From NCBI GenBank assembly GCA_013407085.1, contig JACCGJ010011312.1, positions 1-64,000 of the forward strand: DNA of 64,000 nucleotides, given 5' to 3'. The stretch comes from Atriophallophorus winterbourni (Eukaryota; Platyhelminthes; Trematoda; Plagiorchiida; Microphallidae). How positions within the stretch are numbered: position 1 is the first letter of the stretch; each line of letters starts with the position of its first letter. The notes under the pieces were generated by a model. That model searched no databases. It saw nothing but the letters and a program-made list of their open reading frames with translations, and was not told the origin of the DNA. Positions 31,986 through 43,905 of the stretch are shown in pieces. Position numbers and translations under genes: made by a program.

Positions 31986-32160
31986 TTGGGTGAGGGAGTT
32001 TTTCTGTTGCATTCCAGCCAAAGTCATACCAGAAGAATATTGAACCTACTGTTCGAAGTGGTGGACGCTCTTTTGGCTTAACACCGGAAGTATTCTGGAC
32101 GCTCGATTGGCGACTCTGCCACATATCGTCCTGTGAAAACTGAACTGAACTGAAGTGAAA
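31986..32160. repeat. Half of the fold-back repeat
   Basis: TTCTGTTGCATTCCAG...GGTGGACGCTCTTTT...TGGACGCTCGATTGGCG...CCACATATCGTCCTGTGAAAACTGAACTGAA matches 28150-28308 in blocks. Here the inverted second arm is absent. Confidence 0.5.
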
Positions 32161-32234
32161 GACAGAATTTTGGTTAGATTAACCAAAAATTCCTCCTACC
32201 TGAAAGTACACTGAATCTATATAAAATGAAATTA

Positions 32235-32853
32235 TTAATGATAATATATATTCTTGGACATCCAAGGCATGTGATACATGATCTGTTTATTAAAATTGGA
32301 ACAGCAAAAGAAAATATAACGGTGCAAACGACCGAAGTGAGCGGGATTTTTGAAACTTTTTTCCGTTCAATAATGGGAACGAATATACAGTAAGTAAGAA
32401 AAAATTCGAATGTCTAATAACAATAAGGTTTCATTCAAATTTTGTCAGGATTTACGGATTGCAAGGATGGGAAAACATGGAGAACAGAAATGGAAGGTAA
32501 TTATGGAAAACGTGGAGTGAATTGTAATAAATTGTCATAAAAAATTGACAAATAAATTATATATGCATCAATCCATGTTTTTTTACGAAAAGATTGGTTG
32601 AGAAGATAGAAAAGGGAATATTAATTCATCAGCATGAGAAAATCTAAAAAATTCTGGGAGATGAGAGAGGGTGTGGTTAATAGCATGGGAGTAGGGTATG
32701 CTGTGTGCTCCAATACTCTCGAAGAATTGTCGACGAATCGAACCAAAATGTGTTCACCAGCCGGGTTTTCGTAATCTGCTGGAGAGTGAATCGCAAATGG
32801 AACAAATCTCGAGCGGATAGATTTCGAGTCAGTTCCAGTGATGGTTCGGTATT
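32235..32853 (-). mobile_element. LINE-A 3' UTR copy, distal part
   Basis: Reversed stem-loop TTCTTGGACATCCAAGGC at 32251-32268, then the UTR to GATGGTTCGGTATTC at 32853. The UTR resumes at 34913 with GAAGACACTGGAATATAATGG after a 2-kb insertion. Confidence 0.9.
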
Positions 32854-33325
32854 CAGTGACTCTCTTCTTCTTCTTCTTCTTTTTCTTAATAGACGGCAGG
32901 AGGACTACAGTCCGTGAAAGCCGCTTCACCTCCCGGGTCTCTGCTATCTCAGCGTAGATTCCTCACGAGGAGTTACTGAGCTGAAAGAGTAGGCGAATCG
33001 CGCAGGATAGCGGGAAGTTCACCGTCCAATATGCGTTTAAACTGCTCTTCGGTGACTGCCCCGACTGCATCAGCGGAGAGTGCATTCCAAATATTGACCA
33101 CTCTGGTCGACAGAGTAAACGATGGCTTCAGGTGTTCCGTTCGGCGCTTCTGCAACTTCAGCGAATGACCTCTAGTTCTGGAGTCCGTGGATACCGAAAA
33201 GAATTTTTGAAGTTCCGTTCCGTAATATCCAAGCAGGATTCTCCGCGTGACCAGCAAATCCGGGGAAGGTCACTCACATAGAGTTTGAACAAGGTTGGCC
33301 CCAGAACGGATACTTGTGGTACACC
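32854..33325 (-). mobile_element. LINE-E (CR1-like), internally deleted
   Basis: On the minus strand: GVPQVSVLGPTLFKLYVSDL (33325-33265) jumps directly to LLVTRRILLGYYGTELQ and RTRGHSLKLQKRRTEHL, ending PAILRDSPTLSAQ at 32973; a 3' UTR and an AAG-repeat tail (TTC run at 32864-32885) follow. Catalytic FADD and the region after it are deleted. Confidence 0.82.
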
Positions 33326-34912
33326 AGTTCATTGAAGGATTACACCTTCTGTCTGATTCGCAACACGGTTCCCGTCCCCGGAGATCATGTGTGACAATCC
33401 TGATGCTCGCACGTGACCACTGGACATCCGAAGTCGACAAAGGACGTGAGATTCACCTAGCATACTCAGATTTCTCGAAAGCTTTCGACAGAGTCAACCA
33501 TCGAATCTTGCTCCGCAAATTATGTTCTCTAGGGATTGCAGGTCAGTTGCTTCAGTGGCTTGAGAGTTATTCATCAGATCAACGCGCATGCGTCCGCGTC
33601 GATGGATGTCTCTCTTCCAGTTTCAGCATTCCCAGCGGTGTCCCTCAAGGCTCTGTACTCGGGCCAACTCTATTCTTATCCTTTATTGATGATGTCGCTC
33701 AAGCCATTGATTTCAACACGCTCATGTATGCCTACGACATGAAACTCTGGAGAGTCATCACATGTCAACACGACATCGATCAACTACAAGACGACCTTAA
33801 TTTGCTTTATGTGTGATCATTCAAAAATTGCTTACTGTTCAATACAGAGAAATGCTGCGTCCTTTCTACGCGTACAAACTCTAGCCCAAGCTATTACCTG
33901 GGAATACACCCAATTGAAACGACTTCCTCAGGAAGGGACTAAGGTATTATCGTGCAGTCCAACATGTCAGTCTCGGCGACGTGCCTGAGAGCAGCCAATA
34001 AAGCAAACGCCATGCTTGGTCTTCTCGAACGTGTTTTTCGCAGATTTGAACCTCAATGTTTGTCGCTTTTGCTCAAAGCATTCATTTGTCCACATCTCGA
34101 ATACGCCGTTCAAGTTTGGTGCCCGTGGTTACTGGAGGACCAAAGACTTTTCGGGGCTCCCCAGCGACGCGCCACAAAACTTGTCAGAGGTCTGGCCTCG
34201 TATCCTTATCCTAAACGTCTTCGCTCCCTCAATCTCTTTTCAGTAGAATACAGAAGGCTCCGTGGTGACCTCATTCTCACCTACCAAATCCTCTCATCCA
34301 CTGATTACCCTTGTAAACACATTCTCGTCCTTAATCGTGAAACTTCACATCTTCGTGGCCATTCACTCAAACTCTCATATCAACACTCACGCCTCAACTG
34401 TCGCAGGCATTTATTTTCATTCCGGATATGTACTCACTGGAATAGTCTGCCCGCGGAAGTCGGAATTGCAACATACGTAGAGGTTTTTAAACGGAGTCTG
34501 GACGCTAATTTAAATGATCTCCACAACAACATACATTGAGTCATTGTTTGTCCGATTGCTGTTGTTCTCGGATAAGCACTGATCCACTACACTGCATCGC
34601 GTAATAGCTTCATTTTTTCAGGTACGTTGTCCTCCTTGCCTTACTACTCCGTTCATTCCCTTCCTAACCACCTGTCAGTTTTACTTGTTTCTAGGTCTAA
34701 CGCCACCCCGATGCCTTCGTATTCTCCTACTACCGCCTCGCTATATAAGAAAGGCGCAATTCCAAAGCGAGTGCAGCCCGCTGTAAGGCCTTCCCGTCCC
34801 CAAACAGATGACACTTACTATTTTATTTCCACAACACCGTAATACCAACCTGTGGTTATTTTTAGGCTATGCTTTTACACCACAATAAACCATTGAACCA
34901 TTAAACCATTCG
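33326..34912 (+). pseudogene. LINE-F (CR1-like) reverse transcriptase to 3' end
   Basis: One frame carries LLSDSQHGSRPRRSCV, YSDFSKAFDRVNHRILLRKL, GVPQGSVLGPTLFLSFIDDV and LMYAYDMKLW, where the catalytic FADD is replaced by AYDM. Then after stops come KAFICPHLEYAVQVWCPW, QRRATKLVRGLASYP, RRLRGDLILTYQIL, RGHSLKLSYQHSRLNCRR, ending LNDLHNNIH at 34539. The frame is kept apart from nonsense codons. The tail at 34885-34912 is AATAAACCATTGAACCATTAAACCATT. 5'-truncated; inserted, with LINE-E, into a LINE-A UTR. Confidence 0.9.
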
Positions 34913-35165
34913 AAGACACTGGAATATAATGGAAGATGTTCTCTTCACCATCATGGTGAGAGGTCATCGAAGTAAAATAGTTCATCATTTAAAAAAAATA
35001 ATGTACATTAAAAACAATGATTTTCAGATTTTTACTTTTTTATTTTTTGTTAGATTTTATTGTTTTGCAAGTTTGGATAAAAATGTGACATTTATAAGCC
35101 TCATATGAAATAAAATACAGATATATACATAATAGTGTATAGAAAATGTCATGGAAGGCAATGTG
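34913..35165 (-). mobile_element. LINE-A 3' UTR copy, proximal part
   Basis: Continuation of 32235-32853: GAAGACACTGGAATATAATGG, the palindrome TTCACCATCATGGTGAG at 34944-34960, and truncation after GGCAATGTGAC. Confidence 0.88.
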
Positions 35166-35336
35166 ACAAATAGACAAATGTGATGCAAGTCCCAACCTAT
35201 GACGAGACATGCATAGACCCTATGTAACCTGACACTACAGCAGCGTTATAAATAGAAAATCGGAGAAATAATTTTTTTAGATGTTCCGAAATTTTTTGTC
35301 AGAGATACATGTGTTTACGATAGAAACCTGAATTGA
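35166..35336 (-). mobile_element. LINE-G type 3' UTR fragment
   Basis: Reverse complement of the sequence at about 38215-38345 (AACGCTGCTGTAGTGTCA and CCTAGGGTCTANGCATGTCTCGTC in that orientation). No coding. Confidence 0.6.
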
Positions 35337-36590
35337 ATTCAAGGCAGCGTTCTAGGTCCACTTCTTTTTCTTATCTATGTTAATGATCTACAAAATGTTG
35401 TAGATCACTCTAAGCTATTTTCTTCGCGGATGACATAAAAGTCGTCATAACTTTGGGCTATTCAAACCCCTTGCCTTATCTTGAAAGGTGTAATTTGCTG
35501 TATGTCGAACCACTATGGCTACGAAGAATTCGTCTGAATCTGCTTCTTTTCTTTCGAATCATTACCCAGCAACGAATTAAGCTCCAGTCTGGCATGCGCT
35601 TTCACGATTATATCCGATATGATCTGCGCAATCGAACAAGGCTGTTGAATATCCCTATGTCTCGCACTAAAGTTAGACGTAACTTCTTCTTAGTTAGATA
35701 TGCGCAACTTTGGAATTCCCTTCCTCTTCATTTCCGTATGTGCACATCTACAGGGAAATTTAAAACTCTTGTAGAAACCCTTACTGTTCACTCACTATCC
35801 CAAATCCTTAAGATAAACTCTTCTCTAGATATTCTATACTCTCATGGGATCCCAGGTTTCTAATTCCACATCTTTCTCCACATATTAGTATATCATGATC
35901 TTATAGTATTCTCTGGATAACTGGCCATTCAAGTGTCAGGTTGCCGGACCTTAGATATGTTGTTACAAACCTTCATCGTAACCGTGCGTCTTATGATCAT
36001 TTTTACCATATTACCATATCCTCAACCGTAATCTGCTTACATTAAACCCATTTATGCATAAAAACATGCTTTGCCATAACGTATTTATTATAAAAACAAA
36101 AAAAGAAAAAAACGCTAAAAATGCCAAAAATATTGTTTTTTTGTGATCTTTTTTATCGTTTATAATGAATGTACTATTTTACAATGATAACCTCTCACCA
36201 TATTAGTATATCATGAGGTCTTATAGTATTCTCTGGATAACTGGCCATTCAAGTGTCAGGTTGCCGGACCTTAGATATGTTGTTACAAACCTTCATCGTA
36301 ACCGTGCGTCTTATGATCATTTTTACCATATTACCATTAATTAATTGCATCCTCTTCTTTTGATTATTTCGATGCAATCTAAATGAAACTTTATTACTGT
36401 GTGACATTGCGCGAAAAAATAACTTTCTTACCCTTGTAAATTTACCATCCTTTATTAAACGGAAAAATGTTTAAAAATTCCGCTTGAAAAGGACATTTTA
36501 CAATTTATTTATTTTGTACACATTGATAACCTGATCATGTTTTGCATGCCTTGGTTTACCAAGAATATTTTATTATTATTATTAAACAAT
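35337..36590 (+). mobile_element. LINE-A, internally deleted copy with 3' end
   Basis: Starts with the polymerase end (GGCAGCGTTCTAGGTCCAC, then broken FADDIKVV at ~35425) and jumps to the C-terminal frame 35453-35863 (RCNLLYVEPLWLRRIRLNLL, RNRTRLLNIPMSRTKVRRNF, LDILYSHGIPGF). In the 3' UTR about 145 bp around CTGGCCATTCAAGTGTCAGG is present twice (35879-36024 and 36200-36345). It ends with CTTGGTTTACCAAG (36551) and a TTATTATTATTA tail. Confidence 0.9.
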
Positions 36591-36679
36591 AAGGATAATT
36601 ATGTTTAAACAAAGAAGTGGTAAGATAAGCCTAAAAAGATACAATAAGTAAAGGTAAATATAATACTGGTCCCAGGTTT

Positions 36680-37429
36680 TAATGTATGTATGATGTATGT
36701 ATGAAAGTACAAGCCTGATCCAGGCAAAGTGCCGCACAGTCAGAGACTGCATGTAGGCTAAGATACTGTCAGGTTGCCCAGGCCTAAACAGATATGAGGG
36801 GGGTAGTAGAAATAGATGTAACATACATAGACACTAAGTAACCTGACACCTAATTATACTATGTATTTCGGACATTGTGAACAGTTCTATACGTGTGCAA
36901 ATGTACAAAATACTTACAACTGGTTCAATAACCAGGAATACCGTGACAAGATATATTGTCTATAGAAGTGTTTATTTTGAGAATTTCGCATATCAATGGA
37001 GCAGTAAAAGAATCTACGAGTGTTTTAAATTTTTATTGTAGATGTGCACATGCGGAAATGGAGTGGAAGAGAATTCCAAAGATGCGCATACCTAATTAAA
37101 AAAAGTCTTGTCGAACTTTAGTGCGAGTAAGGGGAATATGTAATAGCCACATTCGGTTACGTCGTACATAACGAATACAATCTTGGAAGCGCATTGTGGA
37201 CCTAATCTTAACTTGGTGCTGTGTGATGATTCGGAAGAAAGGAAAAAGATTCAGGCGAATTCTACCCAACCATAGCGGGTCAATGTCTAGTAGATTGCAT
37301 CTTACTTTATAAGATGAAGGATTAGAGTAGCCTAACATGATTTTGTTAATTCTACGTTGAAGGCTTTCTATGAGTATACAGTCACGCCTAGCAATGTGAG
37401 AGTAGGCTATATTACAGTAGTCGAAAACC
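36680..37429 (-). mobile_element. LINE-G, 5'-truncated copy, minus strand (left arm of palindrome)
   Basis: The minus-strand frame (37338-37096) reads LGYSNPSSYKVRCNLLDIDP and RNRMWLLHIPLTRTKVRQDF. It is followed by a UTR and a tail identical in type to the SINE-1 3' half (36710-36790), ending in ATACATACATCATACATACAT. Forms an inverted repeat with 37430-38165. Confidence 0.85.
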
Positions 37430-38165
37430 GGCGTGACTGTATACTCTTAGAAAGCCTTCAACCTAGAATTAGCAAAATCATGTTAGACTACTCTAATCCT
37501 TCATCTTATAAAGTACGATGCAGTCTACTAGACATCGACCCGCTATGGTTACGTAGAATTCGCCTTAATCTTTTTCTTTTCTTTCGAATCATCACACAGC
37601 ACTAAGTTGAGATGAGGTTCACAATGCGCTTCCAAGATTGTAATCGCCATGTACGACGTAACCGAATGAGACTATTACATATTCCCCTCCCTCGCATTAA
37701 AGTTCGACAAAACAACTTTTTAATTAGGTATGCACATCTTTGGAATTCTCTTCCACTCCATTTTCGTATGTGCACTTCTACAGGTAAATTTAAAGCACTC
37801 GTAGAATCTCTCACTGTTCCATCGCTATGCGAAATTCTCAAAATAAACACCTCTATAGACAATATATTTTGTCACGGTATTCCTGGTTATAGAACCAATC
37901 GTAAGTATTTTGTACATTAGCACACGCATAGAAAAGTTCACAATGTACGAAGTACATGGTGTTATTGAGTGTCAGGTTACCTAAGGTCTATGTATGTTGC
38001 ATCAAAACCTTGGACTCGTAGTATATGTATCCATACTTATTGTATCTCTATTATATCTGTCTAGGCCTGAGCAACCTGACAGTATCTCAACCCGCGTGCA
38101 GTCTATGTCTGTGCGGCCTTTTGCCTGGATCAGGCTTGTGCTTTCAATTCAATTCACTTCACTAG
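37430..38165 (+). mobile_element. LINE-G, 5'-truncated copy, plus strand (right arm of palindrome)
   Basis: Starts GCGTGACTGTATACTC and encodes SNPSSYKVRCSLLDIDPLWL, RNRMRLLHIPLPRIKVRQNN and HLWNSLPLHFRMCTSTGKFK. The UTR ends with CTGTCTAGGCCTGAGCAACC...GCCTGGATCAGGCTTGTGCTTTCAATTCAATTC (38060-38155), which is the SINE-1 tail. Confidence 0.88.
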
Positions 38166-39295
38166 GCTTATTTCACCCATCTTTTGGTTTAAACTTAGTT
38201 ATCTTTATTGTTTCAATTCAGGTTTTTATCATAAACAAATTTCTCTAAATAAAAAAATTCGAAACATCTAAAACATTAATTTCTATGATTATCTATTTAT
38301 AACGCTGCTGTAGTGTCATGTTACCTAGGGTCTAGGCATGTCTCGTCAAGTTACTACACATCTTTATCGTAACCTTGCGTATTATATTCATTTATACCAT
38401 ATGATCATAGCCTCAACCGTTATCCGATTATTTTTAACCCATTTATGTATGAAAATATGGTTTATCATATTGTATTTATTAAAAAAAACAAAAAAAGAAA
38501 AAAACGCCAAAAATGCAAAAATACTGTTTTTTGTGATCTTTTTTATCGTTCATAATCGATTTACTATTTCTGTTTGATAACCTCTCACCATGATGGTGAA
38601 GAGAATATCTTTAATTGTGTTACAGTGTCTCCGACTCCCAAACCAACTCCGATACTGGCCCTTGCTCCTTCCGCATAAGACTGATTCTTCTATATGAACC
38701 GAAAGCCCTACTGGCGAACAGTTTTGGTTTCCCTTATTCGATAATTTTTCGACTTTCCTGAATCGTACAACAATCTCAAACTTCATGCAATTTGAACCAC
38801 AATCTCTTCTCATCCCCTCCATTTTCGAATGTTTGTTTTCAATTTAACTACGGTTTTTTATTTACTTTTCTTCAATCACATCCACCAACATTCCGAAGAA
38901 GTCAATTGATATATTTATGAAAGAACTTTTTTTATTTCATAAATTCATTTTTACTGTGACAATTAAAACCTCATGCGCACCATTTCTGTTATAATTTATT
39001 GTCTTTTATTTTCTTTTTTGCAATCCCTGCTCCAGTATCTATCGCATTTTCTCCATCTGCTTAATTTGATGCAATCTAGATCAATCTTTATTAATGTGTG
39101 ACATTGCGCGAAAAAATTAACTTTCTTACCTTTGTAAATTTACCATCCTTTAATAAACGGAAAAATATTCAAAAATTCCGCTTGATAAGGTTCAAGGTCA
39201 TTTTTACAATTTGTTCAATTTTTACACATTGATAACCTGATGATGTTTTGCATGCCTTGGTTTACCAAGAATATAGTATTATTATTATTATGGAA
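38166..39295 (+). mobile_element. LINE-A/G type 3' UTR, 5'-truncated
   Basis: Runs from LINE-G-like UTR (CTGTAGTGTCATGTTACC at about 38308) through the palindrome CTCACCATGATGGTGAAG at 38584-38601, to CTTGGTTTACCAAGAATATAG (39258-39278) and a TATTATTATTATTA tail at 39295. Confidence 0.85.
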
Positions 39296-39502
39296 GAGTT
39301 AGCGGGGTTGTGACGAAAATCCAAATGGCACAGAAAAAAAGCGCGGGTGTTCAAAATTTGGCAAGTCATTATTCTCGTTATCACAATTTACGAATGTTAT
39401 CCTGGATCATTATGTCGCATTACAAACATTTGAAATCGTCAAAAGCAGCATACCGTACTGCATCTTAATTTAAAAAAATGTTCGGTTGTTCTGGACGAAA
39501 AT

Positions 39503-40148
39503 ATGTCTACGTTTCTGTCCACGGTACAGAACCTAGAAAACAAGATCGATTCCGTCACGGCTAAGCTCTCCACGGTTTCGAAAATTTGCAATATCATAGA
39601 GCCTCTTACTTTTCTACTTGACCCTAGTTGTGTATTAGACTCTGATTTACTTCAACGCACGGGTCGATTTATAGAGTCGCCAACCTCAGAAATTGAACAG
39701 CGTCGAAGCCGTGCCAAAAATCTTATTCTTCTTAACGTGGCTGACAGATATCCTTTAGTCGATCTTAAAAAGATATTTCTGTCGCGATATGGCTTTCCCA
39801 TAGACTCAGCATCTTTCACTAGACTAGACCTTCCAATCGTAGTAATGCACCGATTTTAATAAAATTTGCCGACGAAAATTATGCGTCGCACATAATTATT
39901 AACCAACTAGTATTAAAACTTTCACCTGAATTTTCTTATGTGTTGATTAAGCCTGACAACACACCTTCACAACGAAAGTGTTTTCGCAAGGTTTTTAATG
40001 TTGTAAAACGCTCAACTGATGTCGACAACCTCATAGATTCGGATGTCGTTGATAATTCCGCATCATCTACTGCACCCGTAACTCAAACTCAAACTTCTGA
40101 TGTTATTCCTATCTCAATACCACCAACCCAACAGCTAAATCTAATTTG
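39503..40148 (+). pseudogene. LINE-A ORF1
   Basis: ATG at 39503. N-terminal coiled coil (FLSTVQNLENKIDSVTAKL), then a basic ARSR-like stretch and an RRM-like fold (RAKNLILLNVADRYPLVDLK, and after a one-base shift near 39845 PILIKFADENYASHI). A Ser/Thr-rich tail ends at 40149. It is expected to bind element RNA. Preceded from about 39300 by a 5' UTR with no landmarks. Further proline- and tyrosine-rich coding (40217-40648; PPSRPYTSPLQYAPRL) may be the ORF1 C terminus in another frame. Confidence 0.65.
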
Positions 40149-40659
40149 AACATTGATGACGCAGTGTTAACACCTGGCCCAAATAGCCATGTCCCTACTA
40201 ATGAAACCGTCACCGCATGTCTGCAGCCCTCAGCTCGACCTATAATTACAGCCACAAAAAGGTCGTGCTCCCTGTCTTCAAATCAAATTCACCCTTACTA
40301 CGTGGTGGACAGCGCATCATTAGGATTCATACGGTCGGACGTAATCTTGATGGAAATAATCCATCTAATGGCTTCTGTAATTATCACCCAGTAAACAGAC
40401 GGTTCCCGGTTATACCTGGCCCACTTAATCCACTTATCCTCCCGCAAAGTCCCTTTTATCCCAAGCAGTCCTATTACTATCCTCCTTCAAGACCCTACAC
40501 TTCTCCACTTCAATACGCTCCACGTCTTCTAGATCAGCGCCCCCTCATGAATGGGAATCCGTTTAGTGCTTACACATACCCATGTCAAGACATGTATGGC
40601 TCAAAACGAAATTTTCCTTTCCTTTACCACAACCCTTACCCATATTAGCTCCCACAATT

Positions 40660-43439
40660 TCAAACAACTCGTGTAAATCGTTTTTCATTACGTATCTCAA
40701 ATATCCTAAAATTCGTCTTCTCTTACTTAATGCACGGTCAATTATTTCTAAGCTCCCTGCCCTTCAGCATTTCTTGCTCTCAACCCCACACGAAATAGTT
40801 CTTATGACAGAAACGTAGACAACTAATGACGTTCTCAACGTTTCACTTGAACTAGCCAACTATTTTATGTTTCGTGGGGACCACAACCACACTCGTGGTG
40901 GTGGTATTCTCATTTATGTTAGTAAAGATTTCCGAGCAGGAATACATAGCTCTCGTATATTAGATGATCTAGACGACTAAATTTGGATCTCCTTACCTTC
41001 TCTTGATGCTCTCATAGGATGTATTCACAACCCGCCATCTCCATCCACACTCACTGTTGATAAGCCAATAAATTTTTTTACTGAGCCGTCCATCACTCCC
41101 TTCAATAATAAGATTATTGCTGGAGACTTCAACATGCCATACGCCTGCTGGAATTCCCCGTATTCTTCAAATAAATTTTCATTCTTCTCCAAAACGATTC
41201 ATCTTTCAGGTTTTACACAATCTGTGAAGAAGTCTACGAGGCTGTCCAGCGTTTTAGATTTGATTTTTACTTCAGGTACTGATCCCACCAACGTTGAAAT
41301 CTTAGCTCCACTACCCGGTTGTGTCCATAATATGATAACTTGCGTTTTGCGTCTTTCGAAAAACCAGCATATATACGCAAAGATGAGAAAGTTCATTTCA
41401 ATTGGACGAAGTTTTCGAATATTCTTAGAACCTACAACTGGACAGAATTCTTTCTCTCCTAAAATTTCACGCGCATCTGCTCGATTTTTCATTATAACAT
41501 CTCAGCATGCCTTCGACGTTCGTCTTCCTTTCATATTAGGAAGCGTAAGCGGGACCCAATAAACCTTCTAGAGAAAAAGATAGCTCGACTTTTTGCTTCT
41601 GTGAACCATAAGTTGGATTTATTTTCGGTAATGCGCAGACACGAACTCTGTAACACTCTTTCAAATGTTAAGATTCGTCTTCTAGAACGCCAAGAAAGAA
41701 AGGCTTTAAGCAGTGACTCAATGACGAAATCATTGAATTACCTTTCGAAGGCCAGGTGTATCCGGTCAACACTTGATATTCCCTCCATAATATACCACGA
41801 AGATGATAAAGAAATAGTCACTTTTGATGCGGTCACAATAAGTCAGGCCTTCTATTTATCCTTAAGCAGCTCGTTCAATAACAACACTTAACATCCACCA
41901 GCAAACAATAGCACTCCCTTACATAATATTGACTCCTTCACTTTTTCTGTAAAAGAAATAAAAGACATTTCTCGTCGAAGTAAAATCTCTTATAAGCCTG
42001 ATGATGTGAGTTTTATTTCAGCTATTTTACACAATGATAATGAAGACGTTCCTATACTTTCATTAAATCTTTTCAATATTTCTCTCAAATGTGGAATTTT
42101 TCCAACTCATTGGAAACACTCGGTTATTATCCCACGTTTGAAATCTGGTAATTCGAAACTCGTTACGAATTATCGCACTATTAATCATACTCCTATTTCG
42201 TCTAGGTTATTTGAAAAGTTAATCAAAAATTCTTTGTTGGGCTACCTTGGTCCAGATGCGTTCTCTCCAGTAAAACATGGGTTCCTTAGCCAAAAGTCTT
42301 GTGTAACCTGCCAGTTAGAATACTTAGATCTCATAACGGCTTCCCTTGAACAAAAACTAGCAGTGATTGTTGTATTCTTGGACATAAGCGAAGCTTTCGA
42401 TCGAGTTCCTCATACGCTACTCCTTTTGAAGTTATCATGTTTAGGTATTCATAGGCTTCTATTGTGCTGGTTCCGTTCTTTTCTATCTGACCGCACCTTT
42501 TCGGTTCACGTTATTGGTGTTACCTTAACTAATCAGCCGATTCCATGTGACGTAATTCAAGGCAGCTTTCTAGGTCCACTTCTTTTTTATCTATGTTAAT
42601 GATCTACGAAATGTTGTAGATCATTCTATGCTATTTATTTTCGCGGATGACATAAAAGTAGTCTTACCATCTTCCCCTGGTGAAGTGTCACAGGCTCTGA
42701 TATCCCTTATGGGATTACGTTGTTCAATCCCTTCTAACACTTTCACGAAAAATGGCTTAACCATCACACCTTCTGCAGAAATTAAGGACCTTGGATTTAG
42801 ATACTCCTCTTCTCTCAATCTTAATGAACAAGCTAGACACCTCATTGCGAGAGCAAGACAAAACTTTAGCTTAATTAACATAAATTCCTCTCACGCGAGA
42901 GTAAAATAACATTGTATAAGATGAAGGTCCTACCAATTCTTGATTATTGTAATATCATCTTTTCTCACATGGGTAGGCGTGATTGTTTTCTCTTAGAGAG
43001 ACTTCAACGTACTTTCAGCAAAATAACTTTAGGCTATTCAAACCCCTCGCCTTATCTTGAAAGGTGTAATTTGCTGAATGTTGAACCACTATGGCTACGC
43101 AGAATTCCTCTGAATCTGCTTCTTTTCTTTCGAATCATGACCCAGCAACGAATTAAGCTTCAGTCTGGCATGCGCTTTCACGATTATATCCGATATGATC
43201 TGCGCAATCGAACAAGGCTGTTGAATATCCCTATGTCTCGCACTAAATTTAGACGTAACTTCTTCTTAGTTAAATATGCACAACTTTGGAATTCCCTTCC
43301 TCTTTATTTCCGTATGTACACATCTACAGGAAAATCTAAAACGCTTGTAGAAACTCTTACCGTTCACTCACTATCCCAAATCCTTAAGATAAACTCTTCT
43401 CTAGATATTCTATACTCTCATGCGATCCAAGGTTTCTAA
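40660..43439 (+). pseudogene. LINE-A ORF2: endonuclease, reverse transcriptase, C terminus
   Basis: Endonuclease: IRLLLLNARSIISKLPALQ, GGGILIYVSKDFRAG, AGDFNMPYACWNS (~41125), SSVLDLIFTSG. Linker 41601-41890. Reverse transcriptase 42006-42700: ISLKCGIFPTHWKHSVIIPR, VKHGFLSQKSC, FLDISEAFDRVPHTLLLLKL, DVIQGSFLGPLLF and FADDIKVV (~42640); sequence between ALISL and RCSIPSN is deleted. C terminus 42912-43439: LPILDYCNIIFSHMGRRDCF to LDILYSHAIQGF. Several stops and shifts make it inactive, but the element is close to full length. Confidence 0.88.
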
Positions 43440-43530
43440 TTCCACTTCTTTCTCCACATATTAGTATATCATGATGTCTTATAGTATTCTCAGGATAACT
43501 GGCCATTCAAGTATCAGGTTGCCAGGCCTT

Positions 43531-43593
43531 GATCATGTTCAACGTGCCTTGGACTTCCAAGAATAAAATTTATTTATTTATTTGTATTTATTT
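43531..43593 (+). mobile_element. Micro-insertion: LINE 3'-terminal stem-loop plus (TTTA)n
   Basis: GATCATGTTCAACGTGCCTTGG, then ACTTCCAAGAATAAAA and TTTA repeats. This is just the last ~40 bases of a LINE-A relative with a TTTA tail. Other UTR copies read CCTTAGATATGTTGT at this position without it. Confidence 0.8.
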
Positions 43594-43905
43594 ATGTTGT
43601 CACAAACCTTCATCGTAACCGTGCGTTTTATGATCATTTTCACCATATGACCATATCCTAAACCGTTATCTGCTTACATTAAACCCATTTATGCATAAAA
43701 ACATGCTTTACCATAACGTATTTATTATAAAAACAAAAAAACGCTGAAAATGTCAAAAATATTGTTTTTTGATCTTTTTCCATCGTTTATAATAAATGTA
43801 ATATTTCACAATGATAACCTCTCACCATGATGGTGAAGAGAATATTTTTAATTGTGTTCCAGTGTCTCTGACTCCGGAACCAACTCTGATACTTGTCCTT
43901 ACTTC

